64,000 nt of DNA from Deroplatys truncata (Eukaryota > Arthropoda > Insecta > Mantodea > Mantidae), in contig CM060978.1 in NCBI GenBank assembly GCA_030765065.1, positions 108,743,192-108,807,191 of the forward strand, given 5' to 3'. The position numbers and the translations under genes are program-made. Within the stretch, counting starts at the first letter, position 1, and each line of letters starts with the position of its first letter. This document shows, one piece after another, positions 1 through 9,900 of the stretch. The notes below the pieces were generated by a model that saw only the letters and a list, made by a program, of their open reading frames with translations, was not told the origin of the DNA and made no database searches.

Positions 1-945
1 CCCCTGAATTAAAAAAAGCCTTTTTAGAAAAAGATCCATGTATGTGTCTGTGTGTGGCTGTGTGTTTGTGAACAGCATAACTCAAAAACGAAAAGTCGGA
101 TAAGTACCAAAATTGGCATTTAGGTTCAGTATCTTTCAAAGATGCGACACGAAGATTTTCAATAAAATCCCCCACCCCAGACTATCCTTTACACGAAACA
201 TTTTTCGAAAATTTTAATTTTCTCAAAAATGGCTCTAACGATTTTGATTAAAATATTTTTCTTACGGATTATATAAAGGGAGATTTTTCATTAAATGAAT
301 TAATTTTTTAGTTTTAATATTTGTATTATCAATAATATTTTTAATTATTAGTCCAAATTTAATTAGAATTTTATTAAATTGAGATGGGTTAGGTTTAATT
401 TCTTATTGTCTTGTCATTTATTATCAAAATATTAAATCATAAGAAGTTTATTTACTTTCAATTTGGTTATTTTTGTGTGTACTAGAATAGGAGTTTATAC
501 TGTTATATTGGTGCATATACACATCTTGAATTTTCTGGGAATTACCTCAAAAGTCCTCTTCATTGTGAATGGTTTTTGCATAACTGGCAAACCGTAAGAG
601 ATAGATAAAATTTTTGTACGCAAACATGTAGATCTCGTTAAAACACATAACTTATATTGTATAAATATTTTTTGTCGTGAACCATTTCCGAGATATTCCT
701 TGTTATTTGTTTGAATTTTCCAATACTTATTCTTTTTCTCAAATCAGATTTGATTATTGTTTTTTTATGTCCTGGACATGCAAAGATTTGACTATCGCTT
801 AAAGCCTACCATATTCCCCTCACACCTACAAGAAAGTTAACAATAAGATATCTCGATATCTCGATTAGCATGAAATATGGAAAATAAGCGTTTGTAAAAA
901 TGGTTGTACAACAGTAGAGAAAGTCATGTGAGTGCAACACATCAG
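1..945 (-). repeat. Family A repeat, copy 1 (window-edge truncated, split by mtDNA)
   Basis: This is the first of about 15 copies or fragments of the commonest repeat in the window. In forward orientation the family starts near 'cacatgactttctctac' and ends near 'gtagagaaagta', so the two ends are short inverted repeats. Landmarks between them are 'cattacacatttcgtt', 'ccttaaaattccatac', 'agttatgctgttcacagac' and 'tttccggtgaaat'. Here it reads on the minus strand: the 3' part lies at 1-257 and the 5' end 'gtagagaaagtcatgtgag' near 911-930. Bases ~258-517 do not belong to the family and are a mitochondrial insert. No coding frame is conserved among copies, so I read it as non-autonomous. Confidence 0.85.
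266..517 (+). pseudogene. NUMT: composite nuclear mitochondrial fragment, nad5 joined to nad1
   Basis: Bases 267-439 translate with the invertebrate mitochondrial code to NADH dehydrogenase subunit 5. Recognisable parts are 'FLIISPNLISILL', then N-W-D-G-L-G-L-I-S-Y-C and 'LVIYYQNIKS', where the W is TGA and the second S of the first block is AGA. One T is missing near 305-311, which breaks the frame. From 441 a different frame opens without stops: 'SLFTFNLVIFVCTSMGVYTVM'-type sequence. This resembles subunit 1 around its conserved G-V-Y-T-V-M motif. In insects nad5 and nad1 are on the same mitochondrial strand but are not adjacent, so the two pieces were probably ligated before or during insertion. 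The insert sits inside a family A copy whose relatives lack it. It is non-functional in the nucleus. The nad5 call is strong; the nad1 call is somewhat weaker because it is short. Confidence 0.82.
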
Positions 946-1930
946 AATTTTCTTTCTCCATATATTGGTTCCAGGTTAGCTTGGAGTCGAGAGTTACTCC
1001 CAAGTACTTAATCTCTCCCGAAATTTCCAATTGCCCACCATTGAGAAACAGAGGCCCAAGCTGTTCTAAGTTTGGTCTTCTGATGAAAGGGACCAGGTTT
1101 TTTCTGGGGACTAATAGTTAACCCCTTAGAATTTACCCACTCTACTTCCTTATTAAGTGTTCTCTGCATGAGTTACTTAATGGTGTTTAAAAATTTTCCC
1201 CGAACTATGAAGACAATGTCCCCAGCATAGCCGTAGAGTGTGTATCCCAGACCGCTGACCATATCCAAAAATAACAATAGCAGATGTAAACTCCTCCCTG
1301 TGGACATAAATTTCATCAACTCCACGCTCTCTAACAGCTGTGGAAATTGCCCTGAAGGAAGTATTGTCAAAAGCGCCCTCAATATCCATAAAGGCACCTA
1401 ACGCCGTTTCTCCAAATCCCATAGTTCCATAGCGCAACTTCTGTAGAGTATCCTACTCTATAGGCAAACTGATCCTCCTCTGATCCACCTATCCAGTGGT
1501 CTCTCCAAAGTTTTTGCCATAAATTACATCAAACTGATGGTCTGTAGGACTTAGCCCGGTCATAGGTTTTCCAAGTTTTGGTATAAATATCACCCTAACA
1601 TACCTCCAAACTGATGGAATATACCCCAGTGCCAAACTTTCTTTGAGAGGTTTTATTAAGCCCTGTTGGAGCATGATAAGCATAATGCCATTTCTGCCAG
1701 AGGATTTGTAAGGTTCACAGCAAATTTTAGTTTTTCATAACAGACTACTTTCTTAGCTGTTTGCCAGTCTTCCTTCCTTGAGGTCCGCGATGGGAATTCA
1801 ACTCCTTGACCGCTCCCACCTCCAGGAGGCTCTGTTATAGATTCTTAGCCGGGGAAATGAGTCCTTAGAAGTTCCTCTTAGTTTCCTCAGCAGAGTTAGT
1901 GAACTCTCCATCACCATTTTAAGAGTTGAC
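946..1930 (-). pseudogene. Degenerate LINE reverse transcriptase (Jockey/R1-like non-LTR retrotransposon)
   Basis: Reading the minus strand from ~1930 towards 950, reverse transcriptase blocks appear in the correct order but in shifting frames. First come 'LALGYIPSVWRYVRVIFIPK' and 'LGKP' (about 1625-1550), the fingers region before the catalytic core. Then 'GAFMDIEGAFDNTSFRAIS' (about 1400-1335), the first catalytic block with its Asp in 'FMDIEGAFD'. Next is 'YGYAGDIVFIVRGKF' (about 1235-1190), the position of the canonical YADD box, here YAGD, so one catalytic Asp is lost. Last is 'EISGEIKYLGVTLDSKLTWN' (about 1027-965), the usual block after the core. Stops and frameshifts separate all blocks. 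The sequence preceding YADD appears internally deleted. This is a dead 5'-truncated copy. Clade assignment to Jockey or R1-like is from motif wording only. Confidence 0.85.
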
Positions 1931-1980
1931 ATTGGGGTTGAGTTGAATTTTCCAAGAAAATTCTTTGGATAAATATTAAA

Positions 1981-2219
1981 TTGGGTTTTATTTTTGACGC
2001 TCTTTAACTGCTGTGGTCCTTAGCGTCCCATTCTATATTGGGCGTGAAAGATCGGTAATTTTGTTCAGAGGCCTCTTTATCAGACTTGAGGTTCTTTTAT
2101 GTGCCGTAAATCTACGACACGGGACCGCCGGTTTTACTTCCCATCCGAAGGAAGCCATGCTAAGGATTTTTACATCTGAAAAATCCATCGCCCTCATCCG
2201 GTTGAACCTGCGACCTTGA
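1981..2219 (-). repeat. SINE family B, copy 1 (promoter head truncated)
   Basis: This is one of four copies in the window (also near 9.6, 21.6 and 50.2 kb), all in the same orientation. Shared blocks are 'ggacgctctttaactgctatgg', 'cttagcgtcccattctatat', 'gtgccgtaaatctacgacac' and 'gaaggaagccatgctaagga'. Read on the minus strand, the family begins with a tRNA-like head holding a B box ('gggttcaaaccc'-type) and an A box ('tggtctaggggttagcatg'-type). This copy stops at the B box ('ccggttgaacctgcgacctt'), so the A box is gone. Confidence 0.8.
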
Positions 2220-2261
2220 GAATTAAAAAAATTAAATAATCAATTTTAAAAACTTTAATAA

Positions 2262-2335
2262 TTTAAAAACTACCAAGTTTGGTGTTTACCTGACTTTTCG
2301 TTTTTGAGTTATGCTGGTCACAGACACACACACCT
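2262..2335 (+). repeat. Family A fragment
   Basis: A short forward-strand piece holding the 'accaagtttggtgtttacc' and 'tttttgagttatgctggtcac' landmarks followed by the 'cagacacacacac' run. It ends where the endonuclease relic begins. Confidence 0.7.
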
Positions 2336-2353
2336 GTTGCATTTACCAATATA

Positions 2354-2862
2354 GTGGTTACAGGAGAATGTACTGATAAGTTCTCACCTCATGCACGGGG
2401 GAACTGTTATTTATGCATTAGACAACATTGTATGAAGAAGCTTGGATATATCGAAATTAATTGTGATAAGCATTTTGTAGTTTCTGCATTGATAGTTGAT
2501 AGTGATAAAACAATTGTTATTAATATATCGCACTCCTACTGGTGATATAAATGTATTTTAACTAATTTAAATGCGCTTTTAACATATGTAACTAAATGGT
2601 CTAATTATAAATTGTTTGTAATTTTATTATATATTGGCGGAGACTTTGATTCTGATTTGAATATAACGACATGTAGAAATTCTGTTGTTGACTTTAAAAA
2701 TGTATTGTGTCAGTTTGGTTTGAACTATCACAATGACAAATATACAAGAGGTAAAGCGTGCCTTCATAATGTGATGAGCAATATTTCTGTTCTCAGTTAT
2801 TGCGTTGACATACAACATTTTTATTATTTGGATCACTTAGCTTTGTGGTTCAATTTTTACTT
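2354..2862 (+). pseudogene. LINE endonuclease (AP-endonuclease-like) relic
   Basis: The forward strand codes for a degenerate exonuclease/endonuclease/phosphatase-type domain of a non-LTR retrotransposon, which nicks target DNA. Visible blocks in order are 'DKHFVVSALIVDSDKTIVIN' (about 2468-2527), then a stop at the expected R-S-P-x-G-D turn, then 'LNALLTYVTKWSNYKLFV' (about 2567-2620). Next is 'GGDFDSDLNITTCRN' (about 2636-2680), the position of the family's G-D-F-N-x-D catalytic motif, with N changed to D. The last blocks are 'FKNVLCQFGLNYHND' and 'YTRGKACLHNVMSN' (about 2690-2790), which match the family's Gly-Leu and T-R-G-x-x-C-L-D-N blocks. Two frame segments are separated by a stop near 2543. 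Whether it belongs to the same LINE as the reverse transcriptase 500 bp away is unknown, since the two lie on opposite strands. Confidence 0.72.
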
Positions 2863-3732
2863 TCTCTATTACGTATAATTGGTAGGGGATGTATTGTATT
2901 CCACCCAAAAAAATTCGATGTCGAGATTTCACCGGAAATATATGTTTTGAGGCCCCCGAATCCAAAAAAGCATTTTTAGAAAAAGGTCTGTGTGTGTGCG
3001 TGTTTGTGAAGAGCATAACTCAAATATGAAAAGTCGGATAAGTACAAAACTTGGTATTTAGTTTCAGTACCTTTCAAAGATGCAACACGAAAAATTTCAA
3101 GAAAATCCCCCCCAGCCCCAACTACTCTTTACATGGAAAATTTTAAAAAAATTTTATTTTTTAAAAAACGGCTAACAATTTTGATTAAAATGTATATTAA
3201 AGATATTTACATGCCAAATAAAATGTATATCTTAAATTTTCTTGGAATATCCTGTGAAGTTATTTTCATTCGTAAGGAATTTTGTATAATCTTGTATAAC
3301 TGGTAAACATTAAGCGATAGACAAAAACATACTACACAACAAATGTAGATCTTTTTAAAACACACAATTTACTTAAAATAAGTTTTTCTGTCGCATAAGC
3401 CATTTCTGAGTTATCCATTATTATATGTTGAATTGTTCAATACTTATTCTCTTTTAAAGTCTCATCGATTTACTTTCAGTTGTTTCTCGCGATTGCATGG
3501 AAATATTATGGAATTTAAAGCCTGCATATAGCGTTCAGTTCTTAAACATTTGACTATCGCTGTTCTCTTTGTATCTGTAACGAAATATGTATTGCAGCTA
3601 TTTTTGCCGAGGTTTATGTGGATTAAATGTAGTAGATACAAAAATAAGTCTTAGTAAGAATAGTTTGTATACCCACTAATAAAGGTAGAGGGTAGAGAAA
3701 GTCATGTGAATATATCGCATCAGATTTTTAAT
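2863..3732 (-). repeat. Family A repeat, copy 2 (near full length)
   Basis: A near-complete minus-strand copy. It runs from 'actttctctattacg' at the left through 'caccggaaatatatgttttg', 'agagcataactcaaatatg' and 'acatggaaaatttt' to 'gtagagaaagtcatgtgaat' near 3691-3710. It contains the unbroken segment (about 3185-3245) that is interrupted by mtDNA in copy 1, so it serves as the empty-site reference. About 870 bp. Confidence 0.85.
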
Positions 3733-4670
3733 ATCCTGCATTTTATGTAAATGATTAAAATATGTATATATTGCTTTCTTTGACATACACATTCATATTA
3801 CAATGTTTGTTTATTTGTTTGTTATTCGAATATGAACTTACTTGTGCAATAAATATGTAACGTATACATATTAAATAGAAATATATTATATACACTGAGT
3901 AATACAAGCTTGAATACATTATTTTAAATCGGAACGAGTTACTTTATTTCTACTATCTCGTGTTTATACACTGGTAAAAAACCTGCATGTGTGCGAATGA
4001 TCTGCACAACCTACAAAATATTAGGTGTAGCTGTATTTGACCGGATACTTCATTTTGCAGGGTACGCTCTGACCAGTCGAACATAAACCACTGAATCATT
4101 GTCCGCTTAAAGCAGACTCCACGGACATACATATAAGCAGGTTGGATATTTTTGGGTTGGTTTTTGTTGTGGATGCTGCTACGATTTTGAATTTCACAAG
4201 TTACACAATCAGTACCCCATTTTAGTGTAGAGATTAGTTGTCTCATTTAGGCTGATTATAAGCTATCTCTGTTGAATATGTCATGGCTCCTGTTGACTTC
4301 TGTGAAAGAATAGGACAAACTGTCGTGTACAGAGAGTCATCAGACAGCCTGATCCTAAAGCGTAAACATCCAAAGTTTTACGCACCTTTCATACGTTCTG
4401 ATTTGTATGCAGGGGTTTAAATAAGATAGAAGTCGTTATATAATTGCTGCTGACTATTAAATCGTATGTTTAGATATGCTGTTTGACACTGTAGATTCGT
4501 ATCTTGGGGTTGATAAAGTAGGGGTAATATTTACTGAGTTCTAAAGCGCAAATGACTAAATTTTTGTGCAAATAGGTAGATCAAACAGTGCAGATTTGTA
4601 CCCAATATGTTGAAAATATGGCCAGGACAGGTTTACAAAGCTGTAATTACTTTAAATCTTTTGTTTTTTT
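3733..4670. other. Unassigned AT-rich stretch
   Basis: I see no supported gene. A 97-codon minus-strand frame at 3953-4246 has no recognisable motif and no flanking support. It is listed only so the gap is not taken as unread. Confidence 0.5.
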
Positions 4671-4970
4671 AGTTCCATTTATACCTCGCCTTTAACTTCA
4701 TTGGTCTTATCGGCAGACTTTCCTTTGGAACTTATTGCCTATTGGCAATGATGTTAACTCGTATTTTCTTATCTTTGGGTTTCTTGCACTTTTTGGATTT
4801 TAATCTTTATATTATACACACATTCACTCTCATTCATACTTCCAGGCTCTGGGGAGGATAGGGAATAATCTTGGCTAGAGAAAAATTCCCACCCCTAGCC
4901 GGAAATCGAATCCGGGACCCCTCGCACAGCAGGCAGGTGCTCCACTGACTGAGCTACGGGGCCAGGCACC
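4671..4970 (-). repeat. SINE family C, copy 1 (tRNA-like head type 1)
   Basis: A 300-bp SINE on the minus strand. Its head at 4970-4890 has a polymerase III A box 'tagctcagtcagtggagc' and a B box 'cggattcgatttcc'. The body continues with 'ctagccaagattattcccta', 'gaatgagagtgaatgtgtgt' and 'gataagaccaatgaagttaaa', and ends at 'ataaatggaac' followed by a T run on the plus strand. Shared body blocks identify three more copies near 19.3, 60.1-60.6 and 61.0-61.3 kb. Confidence 0.85.
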
Positions 4971-5689
4971 TTGGATCTTATAGCCAAGATTATAAATTTT
5001 ATCCAGGTCATAGCGAAAATATTACCTTATATTCAACAAAATCAGAGGGAAATTAAGTTCACAGACCCCGAACAGTTAAACTATATTTAAGCCCCTCTTT
5101 ACTCCTTAGAGTATCGTAAAACTTCCGCCAATTATCAATTATAGCAATTGGGTGGTGTGAGTGTGAAATACCTTCAACATTCTAAATTTAGAGATATTAT
5201 GAATATATTTTGGACTTTCTTAACAGGAATAATTGCGTTTTTCCATGCTGATAGCATCATTAAGATTTAATGTCAGTTTTGGAAATTATTAAGCACGTTT
5301 TATTAACCACTTTATTCAGTACGACACATATGAACGAATCTATACACCAAAATGAAGCAAAAGCACGAGACCAAGAGTAGAACATCAATTAATCATTATC
5401 TCATGAGCAGAAACTCTTAGCAAATGCACGTGCTGGTTTCTTCTACTTTAATGCGGTTCATATCAGTCCTGAGAGAATTCTTTTCCATGGAAGGAATACA
5501 GTAAATAAATGGTGTAGGAGTGTAGCTAATGGAGAGATTAGGCTGTTTCATTTCCAAATTAGTTTCTTTCCTGGTTACCTATTTTTTAATACAGAATTGG
5601 ATTTTCAAAAAGGAATATGAATAATTCGAGATGAAAAGCATAAACTAGAATATATATATTTTTAGTGGGCCGGAGGTAGGTCCAACTAC
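4971..5689. other. Unassigned stretch
   Basis: AT-rich sequence with no coding or repeat signal I can name. Confidence 0.5.
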
Positions 5690-6290
5690 CGATCATCATT
5701 GGTGATCGCTTAGTTGGACCCCATGTACTTGTAAACAGACTACGGGGTAGGCGTGCACAAACTGCCTGGAAAACACCATACCTCATATTTATGAAGACAC
5801 TCCACTGATCATTCGTTAACAAGCAGTGCATGATGGCGCTCCTGCACACTTCAGTTGTACCGCTCGCCGGTACTTGGATCGGCCAATTGCTTGGCCACCA
5901 CGCTCACCTGATTTGAACCCTGTCAATTTCTACTTGTGGGGTCATTTAAAAGCGTTGGTGTATTCGTCTCCGGTGCCTGACTGGAAGTCCTTTCAGAAAC
6001 GAATTGTGGCAGATTGTGAGGAAATACCAATACTCCGGAATTTGGGGCCGTGTTCGCACGGACATGAGACGTCAATGTTAAACCTGTATCCAAGCAGCAG
6101 GTGGACACTGAACATCTTCTGTAAAGAAAACTACCTGAGGTGAACATCACTGTTTTGAAGGCCATAACTCAGAAACCAAGTATTTCTGGACACATGTTGT
6201 ACGGGACTTTTTTATTGTCTACATATGGGAAATGTATACCAAATTATGGCCTCTATTTTTGAAACATCCTGTATATCTTTTTCAGTTGTA
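5690..6290 (+). pseudogene. Tc1/mariner-superfamily transposase relic (C-terminal part)
   Basis: The forward strand encodes the catalytic half of a DDE/D transposase in two frames. At about 5706-5795 'GDRLVGPHVLVNRLRGRR' matches the segment after the first catalytic Asp. A stop and a frameshift follow. At 5826-6143 'MHDGAPAHFSCTARRYL' carries the second catalytic Asp, followed by 'PPRSPDLNPVNFYLWGHLK'. In relatives the third acidic residue lies in N-P-x-D-F-Y-L-W, and here it is Asn, so the active site is broken as well as the frame. Downstream, 'gcctctatttttgaaacatcctgta' at about 6250-6275 resembles the terminal inverted repeat end typical of these elements ('acagggtgtttc' in reverse). The N-terminal DNA-binding half is absent. 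Confidence 0.85.
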
Positions 6291-9200
6291 ACGGAGAGTA
6301 TTTTCTGTTGAGATTAGCCGATATGTAAGCACTAATTGCAGAAAGTTGTGAATTGTGTCAAAATGTGAAGTTTGTCTCACAAGAAATGATTCACAAGACA
6401 GTGAGACAGTTTCGTGAATTCATTTCTATTATTGGAGATTGATGTTAAGCTCGGCACTTAGGATATTAACACGTAATGATAGCCTATATTCTCATCAGTT
6501 GTATGACGTCAGAATTCACTGTTCAAACTGTTCCAATCACTAACAGCAGTAAGGGACCCCGTCGTGACTCATATTGAGCAAAAATATGACTTACACAATA
6601 TTGTAATTTATTGGTTGACAGATTTGTGTCTTAAAAGTTGTATCGGTAATTAATAATAATATATTATTATAATTATTATTAAGTTCACTTTGTAAATTCA
6701 ACAGATTTATATACATTTGTAATCTCTGGAACATTATATTAACCAAAAGCAGAAGTACAAAGAATAAACAGAAGAAAGCTTTCTTTGACTCTTTTGGAAT
6801 AACCGATTATCTAATGATCCTGAATAAAGGAATGATAATGCATTGTGCCGTATTCTCCTGAAGTCCGTAATGCCTTCTTAAAAAGTCTCTTATAAATTCT
6901 GGAGCCTAGGGAAAGGGCTAACTAGCGCGAGCGCATGAGTGGGTGGGTGACTAAGTGAGTGAGCTAGTGAGTGAATGAGTGAGTAAGTGGGTAATAATAT
7001 ACGATATTTAAAAGTTTAAAACATTCAAATTTACATTGCCTAATTCATATTTCATATAGGTATAATTTTATTTTGCCTTTTTTGAAAATTTTCCTCTTGG
7101 AAAGTTAGATACATAAGACAATGAAAATTAATTTTTATTATAATTGTTTGAACAAATATGTAATAAAAATTAAACAATTTTGGTTGAAATTTGTAGAAAT
7201 CAGCAATTTTAGTATCGAGTATTCTTAAGCAGAATGATTTATTATATTAACTCATTTGGATGAAGAAAATGAACGCATAGAAATATTACTTCGATATTCT
7301 TATTTTTATGTATACGTTTTAGTGTATGCCATTATTTATAAAACCCTAGCAACTTGGTTGATTAAAACACTTCTTTGATTTCGAGTGTAACAACGGTTAT
7401 GCTAAATCTTATTTTAGTGGATCCCGGGCTCATTTAAACATCATTCCATCCATTTCATTCACCAAATCTGCAGACCTGAATTGATAAAGAGGTTACATAC
7501 TTTCAACTAAAAAAAGGAAAGGCTGTCAACACTGAACGTTCCAAAATGTTGCTTGGCATTAAGAGTTATTCCTTATATCTTCTTTATTGGATGTCCTCAC
7601 CACTTTTCTTATTTTATATAAAATATTTACGCGTTGGTTATATTTAGTGGAAGTTCTGCTTGCATTGTTCATGGTATCCACTTTATCCACCGCTTTTTAC
7701 AAGTCCTTAAGATAATATCTTCAACCCCAACTGTCGGAGTTTGAATGTTTCTTCTGTTTAAAATGCACATTTTCGACGAGGTTCCTCCACTCTCCGCTTA
7801 GCTTAAACTGATATGCTTGCACAGTGTATTATGCACATCTTCAAATAGTTATGGCTTGAGACGAAGCGTAGACAAAAAGGGACAATATTGTAGATTCCTC
7901 TCAATGACCACAGCGCTACATTCTCTACCCTGTTTTGCTCAGTGTTGCGTACACAGATATTCTGAGAATGCCAGCCTTCTCTTCTCGACCAATCGATCCG
8001 TTTACATTCACATGACAATGTTGCTAAATCGGTTTACAGCTTTCTGAGGTCCATTCTCACATAAACCGATATATCGCACACGGAGTCCTCAAAGAAAGCA
8101 GCCACTTTGTGGAAGTAGCATGGCATGCATCTAGTGGGGACTTCAGACATGCTGTTGAGAAGGGAACGGATAGCAGGCAACACTCGAAGCGATGCTTTCC
8201 TGCACCGTTTTTAAAGCATATAAATAGTAAAAGCACATGCAGAACAGTACAATCCTACCAAACATATTATCACAAGCATCGTAAACTAGTATTCCAATAC
8301 TTTTTTGTTTGTTTGTTATTTTTTAGTCTAGTAGAAAAAAAAGTCTCTTGGCTGCCACACATTTCCTCTATCCTATACAACGTATTTGCATAGCTGTTAC
8401 AAAACTTTGTTCTTCTAATTAGTTTTTTAAATCACAATAAATACTAGCAAGAAACCGTTTCAATTTGGCAACATTATATAAACATTGCTAGTCATGATAT
8501 AGCTTACTCTTTGCATGAATCATGAGAAACAAAAGTAAAGCCACTTAGCGTTTCCTTGTCAGAAAATTTAAACGAACATCAGCGAATATTTCGTTATGGA
8601 TTGATGCAAGCTTTTATTTGATAATAGCTGGCTTACTCGCGTTTCAAGGCTGGCGTTTTATACCCCAAATGACAATTAAACTAATTTCATTTAATTCCTC
8701 CGTCTCCTTTATGAAATTACCGTGAAGAGTTTTGTGATGAAACATCCCCTTTACCTCTTATAGTTGTAGTCTCGTACAGACCCATCATATTACTAATAAA
8801 TGTCGAAAAATCCCGGATATTCACGGAAACGTATGAAATATGGCGGATGTTATGTTTTGCTTACCCCCAGTACCCCAAAGGCCTTCAAGTTCTACAAATA
8901 GTGTATAGGTAAGTAGCTTCCGGATGTGGGGCAATTATCGAAGTGGTGGCATAATTATTTAGGTAATTACACTATGAGCTTTGAAAACCAATGTGGTGCA
9001 TTAAGGCTCTCCACTCTCAGGCCACCAAGTTAAACATTTTGCAAATGGCATTTAGTCCGCAACCATTGAGAAACATAATCTTATTAATCTTGTAAGTTTT
9101 TAATTATTAATATAGGTTGAATAATTTCTCATGTTACGCTGGACATAATTAAATCAAATTATTTAGCATATCCTGGTAATGAACTCGTTCATAACATACA

Positions 9201-9620
9201 GAAGAAATATAACGAAACTTTCTTACATGAGGGTTATTGAAGGATTTTAACAAGCATCTCGTACGTATCCCACCGTTATAAGCAGATCTGATTATATTTT
9301 GATACACCTGATTTTCTCACTTTCTAAATCGTGACTATCTATTTATATTTCCTGCAATAAAATATCCGCCACTTTTCCTTTTATTTTTTTTACACGCATA
9401 TTCTGCGAAGTAACAATCATTTTCTACTCCATGACATGCTCAATGAAAAGTCTTCGCAAGCAGATAGTTATGTTATTTTATAGATTTAGTATGTTCATAT
9501 TCTGGTATATAGACTTTGTTAATTCTTTTTACTCTTTTAGTGATTTATGAATCAAAGTTATGTGTTTAATGATCTATGTCCCTCAGAAAGAACACTGCTT
9601 TCAATGATGACTAATGAAAT
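6291..9620. other. Long unassigned AT-rich region
   Basis: No gene is supported. Several 60-95 codon open frames (for example 7803-8018 minus, 7817-8047 plus, 8109-8393 plus) overlap on both strands and have no recognisable domain. The only clear structure is the GTGA-type tract listed separately. Confidence 0.5.
6930..6995. repeat. Imperfect (GTGA)n-type microsatellite
   Basis: A tract of 'gtgagtgagt'-type tetranucleotides with variants (gggt, taag) over about 65 bp. Degenerate simple repeat. Confidence 0.75.
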
Positions 9621-9900
9621 TGCGTTTTATATAAGGACGCTCTTTAACTGCTATGGACCTTAGCGTCCTGTTCTATGTTGGGCGTGAAAGACCGAAAATT
9701 TTACTCAGAGGTCTCTTTACAGGCTTGAAGCTCTTTCACGTGCCGTAAATCTACGATAAGGGACCACCGGCTTTACTTACCTTCCGAAAGAAGCCATGCT
9801 AAAGACTTTTACGCCCGAAAAAATCTATCGTCCTCCGCCAGATTTGAACCCGCGACCTGGGGAACTAGAGGTTAGCATGAACCCCTAGACCACGGAGGAA
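9621..9900 (-). repeat. SINE family B, copy 2 (best-preserved copy)
   Basis: The most complete copy of the family, about 280 bp. On the minus strand it begins 'cctccgtggtctaggggtt' (A box) and has 'cgcgggttcaaat' (B box) about 35 bp later. It then has the family body 'cgtagatttacggcacgtg', 'ctcaagcctg' and 'aggacgctaagg'. This is the reference for the internal polymerase III promoter missing from copy 1. Confidence 0.87.

Noticed and set aside
4890..4970. Possible tRNA gene
   Set aside because: Acceptor stem does not pair well, and the sequence is the head of SINE C.
8109..8393. 94-codon frame
   Set aside because: It ends in a poly-T low-complexity run and shows no motif; overlapping frames occur on both strands nearby.
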